From assembly GCA_964036315.1 (NCBI GenBank), contig CAXIWW010000817.1, positions 7,475,501-7,539,500 on the forward strand: a stretch of DNA of 64,000 bases, written 5' to 3'. The translations under genes and the position numbers were made by a program. The notes under the pieces are model-generated. The model saw only the letters and a program-made list of their open reading frames with translations. It had not been told where the DNA came from and searched no databases. The stretch comes from Acanthosepion esculentum (taxonomy: Eukaryota > Mollusca > Cephalopoda > Sepiida > Sepiidae). Of the stretch, positions 37,061-47,200 are shown piece after piece; positions within the stretch are counted from its first letter, which is position 1, and the number at the start of each line of letters is the position of its first letter.

Positions 37061-38404
37061 GAGAAGACGGCTCGTAGCAGCCTGACATTGCTTGTAAGGC
37101 AGTTGTCACAAATGCGCCAGGAGAATTCGGCTTGTAGCAGCCTGAGATTTCTTGTAAGGCAGTTGCCACAAAAGAGCCAGGAGAAATCGGCTCATAGCAG
37201 ACTGGGATTTCTTGTAATTCAATTGGCACAAAAAGTCAGGAGAATTGGACTAGCGGCAGCCTGAGATTTCTTGTAAGGCATTTTCACAAAAGAGCCAGGC
37301 GTATTCGGCTTGTAGCAGGCTGAGATTGATTGTAAGGCAGTTTTTAAAAAAGAGACAAAAGATGTCGTTTTCTAGCAATCAAAGATTGCTTTTAAGGCAG
37401 TTTTTAAAAAACGGACAAGAGAAGTTGCCTCGTAGACGCCTGGGATTGCTTGTAAGGCAATTTGCACAGAAGAGCCAGGAGAATTCGGCTTGCTGGAGCA
37501 TGAGATTGCTTGTAAGGCAGTTGCCACAAATGAGCCAGGAGAAATCGGCTCGTAGCTGCCTGGGATTGGTTGTAAGGCAATTGGCATAAAAAGCCAGGAG
37601 ACTTGGGATTGCTGCAGCCTGAGATTGCTTGTTAGGCAGTCGTCACAATAGAACCAGGAGAATTCGGCTTGTAGCAGCCTGAGATTGCTTGTAAGGCAGT
37701 TTTCACAAAAGAGACAGGAGATGTCGATTTGTAGCGGCCTGATATTACTTGTAAGGCAGCTTTCACAAAAGAGCCAAGAGAAGTCGGCTGGTAGCAACCT
37801 GACATTGCTTGTAAGGCAGTTGTCACAAAAGCGCAAGGCGAATTCGGCTTGTAGCAGCCTGAGAATACTTGTAAGGCAGTTTCACAAAAGAGCCAAGAGA
37901 AGTCGGGTCGTAGCAGCCTGACATTTCTTGTAAGGCAGTTGTCACAAAAGCGCAATTAGAATTCGGCTTGTGTCAGCCTGAGATTTCTAGTAAGGCAGTT
38001 GCCATAAAAGGGCCACGAGAAATCGGCTCGTAGCCGCCTGGGATTGCTTGTAAGGCAATTCGCACCAAAGCCAGGATAATTCATATTACTGAAGCCTGAG
38101 ATAGCTTGTAAGGCAGTTGTAACAAAAGAGCCAGCATATGTCGATTTGTAGAGGCCTGAGATTGCTTCAAAGGCAGTTTCACAAAATAGCCAGGCGTATT
38201 CGGCTTGTAGCTGGCTGATATTGATTGTAAGGCAGTTTTTAAAAAAGAGACAAAAGATGTCGTTTTGTAGCAGCCTGAGATTGCTTTTAAGGCAATTTTC
38301 ACACAAGAGACAAGAGAAGTCGGCTCGTAGACGCCTGGGATTGCTTGTAAGGCAATTTTCACAAAAGAGTCAGGAGAATTCGGCTTGCAGCAGCCTGAGA
38401 TTGC
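37061..38404 (+). repeat. ~1.3-kb A higher-order unit (V), copy 2
   Basis: This is a copy of 34853-36150 at an offset of 2208 bp, extended a little further, to the border with family B at 38404. Small differences such as TAATACTGAAGCC (copy 1) against CATATTACTGAAGCC (copy 2) distinguish the copies. Confidence 0.83.
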
Positions 38405-40200
38405 TGATGGGGTGGGGGTTCGTCTGCGTGGGAATTTCTGGGACTGTCTCCTGGGTGGGGGTCGTCTACGTGGGACGTTCTGGGACTGTCTCCTGGGTGG
38501 GGGGTCGTCTGCATGGGACTTTCTGGGACTGGGGGTCGTCTGCGTTGGACTTTCTGGGACTGTCTCCTGCGTGGGGGGTCCGTCTGCGTGGGACTTTCTT
38601 GGACTGGGGATCGTCTGCGTGGGACTTTGTGGGACTGGGAGTCGTCTCCGTGGAACTTTCTGGGACTGTCTCCTGGGTGGGGGGTCGTCTACGTGGGACT
38701 TTCTGGGACTGTGACTCGTCTGCGTGGGACATTCTGGGACTGGGGGTCGTCTGCGTGGGTCTTTCTGGGACTGTCTCCTGGGTGGGGGGTTGTCCGCGTG
38801 GGTCTTTCTGGGACTGTCTCCTGGGTGGGGAGTCGTCTGCGTGGGACTTTCTGGGTGTGTCTCCTGGGTAGGGGGTCGTCTTCGTGGGACTTTCTGGGAC
38901 TGGGGGTCGTCTGCGTGGGACTTTCTGGGACTGTCTCCTGTCTGGGGGTCGTCTGCCTGGGACTTTCTTGGACTAGGGGTCGTCTGCGTGGGAATTTCTG
39001 GGACGGTCTCATGGATGGGGGTCGTCTGCGTTGGACTTTCTGGGACTGTCAGTCGTCACCGTGGGACTTTCTGGGACTGTCTCATTGGTTGGGGGTCGTA
39101 TGCGTGGGACTTTCTGGGACTGTCACCTGGGTGGGGGTGTCGTCTGCGTAGGACATTGTGGGACTGGGGGTCGTCTGCGTGGGACTTTCTGGGTCTGGGG
39201 GTTGACCGCGTGGGACTTTCTGGGACAGTCTCCAGGGTGGGGGGTCGTCTTTTTGGGACGTCTGGGACTGTCTCCTGGGTGGAGGGTCGTCTTCGTGGGA
39301 CTTTCTCGGACTGGGGCTCGTCGGCGTGGGACTTTCTGTGACTGGGGGTCGTCTGCGTGGGACTTTCTGGGACTGTCCCCTGGGTGGGGGGTCGTCTGCG
39401 TGGGACTTTCTGGGACTGTGGGTTTTCAACGTGGGACTTTCGGGACTGTCTCCTGGGTGGGGGTCGTCTGCGTGGGACGTTCTGGGACTGTCTCCTGGGT
39501 GGGGGATCGTCTGCATGGGACTTTCTGGGACTGGGGGTCGTCTGCGTATGACTTTCTGGGACTGTCTCCTGGGTGGGGGGTCGTCAGTTTGGGTCTTTCT
39601 GGGACTGTCTCCTGGGTGGGGGGTCGTCTGCATGGGACTTTCTTGGACTGTGACTGGTCTGCGTGGGACATTCTGGGACTGGTGGTCGTCTGCGTGGGAC
39701 TTTCTTGTACTGTCCCTGGGTTGGGGGTCGTCTGCGTGGGACTTTATGGGACTGGGCGTTTTCTGCGTGGGACTTTCTGGGACTGTCTCCTGGGTGGGGG
39801 TCGTCTGCATGGGACTTTCTGGGACTAGGGTTCGTCTGCGTGGGAGATACTGGGACTGTCTCCTGGGTGGGCGGTCGTCTGCGTGGGACTTTCTGGGAAT
39901 GGGTTCTTCTGCGTAGGTCTTTCTGGGACTCTCTCCTGGGTGGGGGTCGTCTGCGTGGGATATCTGGGACTGTCTCCTGGGTGGGGGTCGTCTGCATGGG
40001 ACTTTCTGGGACTGGGGTTCGTCAGCGTGGGACTTTCTGGGACTGTCTCCTGGGTGGGCGGTCGTCTGCGTGGGACTTTCTGGGACAGGGTTCGTCTGCG
40101 TGGGTCTTTCTGGGACTGTCTCCTGGGTGAGGGTCGTCTTCGTGGGACTTTCTGGGACTGTCTCCTGGGTGGGGAGTCGTCTGCGTGGGACTTTCTGGGA
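38405..40200 (+). repeat. Irregular B monomers at the left edge of block 2
   Basis: Short and long B monomers alternate without a clear larger unit. Divergent examples include CTGTCAGTCGTCACCGTGG near 39046 and GGGTTTTCAACGTGGG near 39420. Nothing else is visible. Confidence 0.8.
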
Positions 40201-42060
40201 CTGGGGAGCGTCTGCGTGGGTCTTCCTCGGACTGTCTCCTGATGGGGGGTCGTCTGCGTGGAAATTTCTGTGCCTGTCTCCTGGGTGGGGATCGTCTGCG
40301 TGGGACATTCTGGGACTGTCTCCTGGGTGTGGTGTTGTCTGCGTGGGGCATTCTGTGACTGTCTCCTGGGTGGGTGGTCGTCTGCGTGGGACTTTCTTGG
40401 ACTGGGGGTCGTCTGCGTGGGACTTTCTGGGACTGTCTCCTGGGTGGGGGTCGTCTGCGTGGGACTTTCTGGGACTGGGGGTCGTCTGCGTGGGACTTTC
40501 TGGGACTGTCTCCTGGGTGGGAGGTCGTCTGCGTGGAACTTTCTGGGACTGTCTCCTGGGTGGATAGTCGTCTGCGTGTGACTTTCTGAGACAGGGGTTC
40601 GTCTGCGTGGGTCTTTCTGGTACTGACTCCTGGGTGGTGTTTCGTCTGCGTGGGACTTTCTGGGACTGGTGGTCGTCTGCGTGGGACATTCTGGGATTGG
40701 GTGTCGTCTGCGTGGGACTTTCTGGGACTGTTTCCTGGGCGGGGAGTCGTCTGCGTGGGACTTTCTGAGACAGGGTGTCGTCTGCGTGGGTCTTTCTGGT
40801 ACTCTCTCCTGGGTGGGTGGGTCCTCTCCTGGGTGGAGAGTCCACTGCGTGGGATTTTCTGGGACTGGGTGTCGTCTGCGTGGGTCTTCCTCGGACTGTC
40901 TCCTGATGGGGGGTCGTCTGCGTGGAAATTTCTGTGCCTGTCTCCTGGGTGGGGGTCGTCTGCGTGGGACATCCTGGGACTGTCTCCTGGGTGTGGTGTT
41001 GTCTGCGTGGGACATTCTGTGACTGTCTCCTGTGTGGGGGGTCGTCTGCGTGGGACTTTCTTGGACTGGGGTTCGTCTGCGTGGGACTTTCTGGGACTGT
41101 CTCCTGGGTGGGGGTCGTCTGCGTGGGACTTTCTGGGACTGGGGGTCGTCTGCGTGGGACTTTCTGGGATTGGGTGTCGTCTGCGTGGGAATTTCTGGGA
41201 CTGTTTCCTGGGCGGGGAGTCGTCTGCGTGGGACTTTCTGAGACAGGGTGTCGTCTGCGTGGGTCTTTCTGGTACTCTCTCCTGGGTGGGTGGGTCCTCT
41301 CCTTGGGACTTTCCGGGACTGTCTCCTGGGTGGAGAGTCCACTGCGTGGGATTTTCTGGGACTGGGGGTCGTCTGCGTGGGTCTTCCTCGGACTGTCTCC
41401 TGATGGGGGGTCGTCTGCGTGGAAATTTCTGTGCCTGTCTCCTGGGTGGGGGTCGTCTGCGTGGGACATTCTGGGACTGTCTCCTGGGTGTGGTGTTGTC
41501 TGCGTGGGACATTCTGTGACTGTCTCCTGGGTGGGGGGTCGTCTGCGTGGGACTTTCTTGGACTGGGGGTCGTCTGCGTGGGACTTTCTGGGACTGTCTC
41601 CTGGGTGGGGGTCGTCTGCGTGGGACTTTCTGGGACTGGGGGTCGTCTGCGTGGGACTTTCTGGGACTGTCTCCTGGGTGGGAGGTCGTCTGCGTGGGAC
41701 TTTCTGGGACTGTCTCCTGGGTGGATAGTCGTCTGCGTGTGACTTTCTGAGACAGGGGTTCGTCTGCGTGGGTCTTTCTGGTACTGACTCCTGGGTGGTG
41801 TTTCGTCTGCGTGGGACTTTCTGGGACTGGTGGTCGTCTGCGTGGGACATTCTGGGATTGGGTGTCGTCTGCGTGGGACTTTCTGGGACTGTTTCCTGGG
41901 CGGGGAGTCGTCTGCGTGGGACTTTCTGAGACAGGGTGTCGTCTGCGTGGGTCTTTCTGGTACTCTCTCCTGGTTGGGTGGGTCCTCTCCGTGGGACTTT
42001 CCGGGACTGTCTCCTGGGTGGAGAGTCCACTGCGTGGGATTTTCTGGGACTGGGGGTCGT
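40201..42060 (+). repeat. Nested 1,161-bp, 664-bp and 497-bp duplications in family B
   Basis: The marker CTTCCTCGGACTGTCTCCTG occurs at 40222, 40886 and 41383, spacings of 664 and 497 bp. The same neighbourhood (ATTTCTGTGCCTGTCTCC, GTGTGGTGTTGTCTGCG, TCTGAGACAGGG, GAGAGTCCACTGCG) follows each. The segment from 40222 and the one from 41383 match over their whole length at an offset of 1161 bp; the middle one is a shorter derivative. Near 40821 the first copy lacks a ~31-bp monomer that the others keep. Confidence 0.82.
41305..41314 (+). promoter_or_regulatory. Exact kappa-B-type motif within family B (one of at least eight)
   Basis: The B monomer contains GGGACTTTCT in nearly every copy, one base from the Rel/NF-kappa-B site GGGACTTTCC. 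Exact matches are visible at 41305, 41993, 43599, 44716, 47353, 51669, 52152 and 54464, all in block 2. The motif match is seen directly. Binding or function is not shown, and the surrounding repeat makes chance occurrence likely. Confidence 0.3.
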
Positions 42061-43200
42061 CTGCGTGGGACTTTCTTGGACAGGGTGTCTTCTGCGTGGG
42101 ACTTTCTGGGACTAGGTGTCGTCTGCGTGGGAATTTCTGGTAATGTCTCCTTGGTTGGGGGCATCTGCGTGGGACTTTATGGGACAGTGGGTCGTCTCCG
42201 TGGGACTTTCTGGGACTGTCTCATGGGTGGGGGGTCGTCTGCGTGGGACTTTCTGGGACTGTCTCCTTGGTGGGGGGGTCGTCTGCGTAGGACATTGTGG
42301 GACTGGTGGAGAGTCCACTGCGTGGGATTTTCTGGGACTGGGGGTCGTCTGCGTGGGACTTTCTTGGACAGGGTGTCTTCTGCGTGGGACTTTCTGGGAC
42401 TAGGTGTCGTCTGCGTGGGAATTTCTGACAATGTCTCCTTGGTTGGGGGCGTCTGCGTGGGACTTTCTGGGACTGGGGGTCGTCTGCGTGTTACTTTCTG
42501 GGACTGTCTCCTGGGTGGGGGGTCTTCTGAATGGGACTTTCTTGGACTCGGGGTCGTCTGCGTGGGTCTTTCTTGGACTCTCTCCTGGGTGGGGAGTCGT
42601 CTGCGTGGGACTTTCTGCGACTGGGGTCGTCTGCGTGGGTCTTTCTGGGACTGTCTCCTGGGTGGGGGGTCGTCTGTATGGGACTTTCTTGGACTCGGGG
42701 TCGTCTGCGTGGGTCTTTCTTGGACTCTCTCCTGGGTGGGGGGTCGTCTGCGTGGGACTTTCTGGGACAGTCTCCTGGGTGGGGTTCGTCCCCGTGGGAC
42801 TTTCTGGGACTGGGAGTCTTCTGCGTGGGTCTTTCTTGGACTCTCTCTTGGGTGTGGAGTCGTCTGCGTGGGACATTCTGGGATTGGAGGTCGTCTTCGT
42901 GGGTCTTTCTGGGACTGTCTCCAGGGTGGGGAGTTGTCTAGGTTGGATATCTGCGTCTGTCTCCTGGGTGGGGTGTCGTCTGCATGGGACTTTCTGGGAC
43001 TGGGAGTCTTCTGCGTGGGTCTTTCTTGGACTCTCTCTTGGGTGTGGAGTCGTCTGCGTGGGACATTCTGGGACTGGGGGTCGTATGCGTGTTACTTTCT
43101 GGGACTGTCTCCTGGGTGGGTGGTCGTCTGTATGGGACTTTCTAGGACTCGGGGTCGTCTGCGTGGATCTTTTTTGGACTCTCTCCTGGGTGGGGGGTCG
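42021..43200 (+). repeat. 288-bp and related short duplications in family B
   Basis: GAGAGTCCACTGCG plus the following ~110 bases recur at 42021 and 42309 (offset 288). A pair of monomers with TTGGACTCGGGGTCG and TTCTTGGACTCTCTCC is repeated near 42543 and 42689, with a relative near 43145. These are local duplications of a few monomers. Confidence 0.7.
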
Positions 43201-44216
43201 TCTGCGTGGGACTTTCTGGGACTGTCTCCTGGGTGGGGAGTCGTCTGCGTGGGATTTTCTGGGACTGTCTCCTGGGTGGGTGTTCGTCTGCGTGGGATTT
43301 TCTGGGACTGGGTGTCGTGTGCGTGGGACTTGCTGGGACACTCTCCTGTCTGGGGGTCGTCTGCGTGGGACTTTCTGGGACTGGCTCCTGGGTGTGGGGT
43401 CGTATGCGTGGGATATCTAGGACTGTCTCCTGGGACTGGGGGTCGTCTGCGTGGGACTTCCTGGGACTGTCTCCTGGGTGGGGGGTCGTCTGCTGGGACT
43501 TTCTGGGACTGGGGGTCGTCTGCGTGGGTCTTTCTTGGACTGGAGGTCTTCTCCGTGGGACTTTCTGGGAGTGTCTCCTGGGTGGGGGTCGTCTGCGTGG
43601 GACTTTCCGGGACTGGGGTTCGTCTGCGTGGGACTTTCTGGGACTGTCTCCTGGTTGGGGGGTCGTCTGTTTGGGTCTTTCTGTGACTGTCTCCTGGGTG
43701 GGGGTCGTCTGCGTGGGACTTTCTGGGACTGTCTCCTGGGTGGGGGCTCGTCTGCGTGGGACTTTCTGGGATTGTCTCCTGGGTTTGGGTCGTCTGCATG
43801 GGACTTTCTGGGACTGGAGGTCTTCTCCGTGGGACTTTCTGGGAGTGTCTCCTGGGTGGGTGTCGTCTGCATGGGTCTTTCTGGTACAGTCTCCTGGGTG
43901 CGGTGTCGTCTGCGTGGGACTTTCTGGGACTGGGGGTCGTCTGCGTGGGACTTTCTGGGACTGTCTCCTGGTTGGGGGGTCGTCTGTTTGGGACTTTCTG
44001 TGACTGTCTCCTGGGTGGGGGTCGTCTGCCTGGGACTTTCTGGGACTGTCTCCTGGGTTGGGGTCGTCTGCATGGGACTTTCTGGGACTGGGGGTCTTTT
44101 GTGTAGGACTTTCTGGGACTGTCTCCTGCGTGGGGGGTCGTCTGCGTGGGACTTTCTTGGACTGTCTCCTGGGTGGTGGTCGTCTGCGTGGGACTTTCTG
44201 GGAATGGGGGTCTTCT

Positions 44217-47200
44217 GCGTGGGACTTTCTGGGACTGTCTCCTGGGTGGGGGGTCTTCTGCGTGGGACTTTCTGTGACTGTCTCCTGGGTGGGTGTTCGT
44301 CTGCGTGGGATTTTCTGGGACTGGGGGTCGTCTGCGTGGGTCTTGCTGGGACACTCTCCTGTCTGGCTCCTGGGTGTGGGGTCGTCTGCGTGGGATATCT
44401 AGGACTGTCTCCTGGGTGCGGTGTCGTCTGCATGGGACTTTCTGGGACTGGGGGTCGTCTGCATAGGTCTTTCTGGTACAGTCTCCTGGGTGCGGTGTCG
44501 TCTGCGTGGGATTTTGCGGGACTGGGGGTCATCTCCGTGGGACTTTCTGGGACTGGGGGTCGTCTGCGTGGGACTTTCTGGGACTGGGGGTCGTCTGCGT
44601 GGATCTTTCTTGGACTGGAGGTCTTCTCCGTGGGACTTTCTGGGAGTGTCTCTTGGGTGGGTGTCGTCTGTTTGGGACTTTCTGGGACTATCTCCTGGGT
44701 GGGGGTCGTCTGCGTGGGACTTTCCGGGTCTGTCTCCTGGTTCGGGGCTCGTCTGCGTGGGACTCTCTGGGACTGTCTCCTGGGTGGGGGTCGTCTGCGT
44801 GGGATATCTAGGACTGCCTCCTTGGTGGGGGGTCGTCTGCATGGGATTTTCTGGGACTGGGGGTCTTTTGCGTGGGACTTTCTGGGACTCTCTCCTGGGT
44901 GGGGGGTCGTCTGCATGGGACATTCTGGGACTGGGGGTCTTTTGCGTGGGACTTTCTGGGACTGGGGGTCGTCTGCGTGGGACTTTCTGGGACTGTCTCC
45001 TGGGTGAGGGTCGTCTGCGTGGGACTTTCTGTGACTGGGGGTCGTCTGTGTGGGTCTTTCTTGGACTGGGGGTCTTCTGCGTGGGACTTTCTGGGAGTGT
45101 CTCCTGAGTGGGGGTCGTCTGCGTGGGACTTTCTGGGAATGTCTCCTGCGTGGGGTGTCGTCTGCATGGGATTTTCTGGGACTGGGGGTCTTTTGCGTGG
45201 GACTTTCTGGGACTGTCTCCTGCGTGGGGGGTCGTCTGCGTGGGACATTTCTTGGACTGGGGCTCGACTGCGTGGGACTTTCTGGGACTGTCTCCTGGGT
45301 GGGGGGTCGTCTGCGTGGGATATCTAGGACTGTCTCGTGGGTAGGGGGGTCGTCTGCATGGGACTTTCTCTGACTGTGGGTCTTCTGCGTGGGATATTCT
45401 GGGACTGTCTCCTGGGTGGGGGGTCGTCTGTGTGGGATTTTGTGGGATTGGGGGTAGTCTGCGTGGGATTTTGTGGGATTGGGGGTAGTCTGCGTGGGAC
45501 GTTCTGGGACTCTCTCCTGGGTGGGGGGTCGTCTGCGTGGGACATTCTGGGACTGTTCCCTCGGTGGGGACTCGTCTGCGTGGGACTTTCTGGGACTGGG
45601 GGTCGTCTGCATGAGACTTTCTGGGACAGTCTCCTGGGTGAGGTGTCGTCTGCGTGGGACTTTGTGGGACTGGGGGTCTTCTGCGTGGGACTTTCTGGGA
45701 CTGGGGGTCGTCTGCGTGGGACTTTCTGGGACTGTCTCCTGGGTGGGGGGTCGTCTGTTTCGGACTTTCTGTGACTGTCTCCTGGGTGACGGTCGTCTTC
45801 CGGGGTCATCTAGGACTGTTTCCTGGGTGGGGGGTCGTCTGCATGGGATTTTCTGGGACTAGGGGTCATTTGCGTGGGACTTTCTGGGACTGTCTCCTGC
45901 GTGGGGGGTCGTCTGCGTGGGACATTCTTGGACTGGGGCTCGTCTGCGTGGGGCTTTCTGGGACTGTCTCCTGGGTGGGGGGTCGTCTGCGTGGGATATC
46001 TAGGACTGTCTCCTGGGTGTGGGGTCGTCTGCATGGGACTTTCTGGGACTGTGGGTCTTCTGCGTGGGACTTTCTGGGACTGTCTCCTGGGAGGGGGTCG
46101 TCTGCGTGGGATATCTAGGACTGTCTCCTGGGTGGGGGGTCGTCTGCATGGGTCTTTCTGGTACAGTCTCCTGGGTGGGAGGTCTTCTGCGTGGGACTTT
46201 CTGTGACTGTCTCCTGGGTGGGGGTCGTCTGCGTGGGACTTTCTGGGACTGTCTCCTGGGTGGGGGCTCGTCTGCGGGGGACTTTCTGGGACTGTCTCCT
46301 GGGTTGGGGTCGTCTGCATGGGACTTTCTGAGACTGGGGGTCGTCTGCCTGGGTCTTTTTTGGACTGGAGGTCTTCTCCGTGGGACTTTCTGGGAGTGTT
46401 TCCTGGGTGGGTGTTGTCTGCATGGGTCTTTCTGGTACAGTCTCCTGGGTGCGGTGTCGTCTGCGTGGGACTTTCTGGGACTGGGGGTCTTCTGCGTGGG
46501 ACTTTCTGGGACTGTCTCCCGGTTGGGGGGTCGTCTGTTTGGGACTTTCTGTGACTGTCTCCTGGGTGGGGGTCGTCTGCGTGGGACTTTCTGGGACTGT
46601 CTCCTGGGTGGGGGCTCGTCATCGTGGGACTTTCTGGGACTGTCTCCTGGGTTGGGGTCGTCTGCATGGGACTTTCTGGAACTGGGGGTCTTTTGCGTAG
46701 GACTTTCTGGGACTGTCTCCTGCGTGGGGGGTCGTCTGCGTGGGACTTTCTTGGACTGTCTCCTGGGTGGTGGTCTTCTGCGTGGGACTTTCTGGGAATG
46801 GGGGTCGTCTGCGTGGGACTTTCTGGGACTGTCTCCTGGGTGGGGGGTCTTCTGCGTGGGACTTTCTGTGACTGTCTCCTGGGTGGGTGTTCGTCTGCGT
46901 GGGATTTTCTGGGACTGGGGGTCGTCTGCGTGGGTCTTGCTGGGACACTCTCCTGTCTGGCTCCTGGGTGTGGGGTCGTCTGCGTGGGATATCTAGGACT
47001 GTCTCCTGGGTTCGGTGTCGTCTGCATGGGACTTTCTGGGACTGGGGGTCGTCTGCATTGTTCTTTCTGGTACAGTCTCCTGGGTGCGGTGTCGTCTGCG
47101 TGGGATTTTGTGGGACTGGGGGTCATCTCCGTGGGACTTTCTGGGACTGGTGGTCGTCTGCGTGGGACTTCCTGGGACTGTCTCCTGGGTGGGGGGTCGT

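Larger units (their letters stand above)
31550..38404 (+). repeat. Family A 60-bp satellite array, block 3
   Basis: About 114 forward A monomers begin at the inversion point and end at family B, in the string GAGATTGCTGATGGGGTGGG. The block is largely built from two big units, described separately: one of ~1108 bp, present twice in tandem and once as a partial copy, and one of ~1300 bp present twice. The reading order is U, U, V, partial U, V. Open frames with a 20-residue period recur in both strands and are copies of one another, not separate genes. Confidence 0.93.

Noticed and set aside
39082..42030. Very long minus-strand open frame (982 codons), and others of 779, 731, 698 and 652 codons in family B, as protein-coding genes
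   Set aside because: B monomers contain no stop triplet in any frame, both strands are open over the same bases, monomer lengths are not multiples of three, and the products are low-complexity repeats with no recognisable domain.
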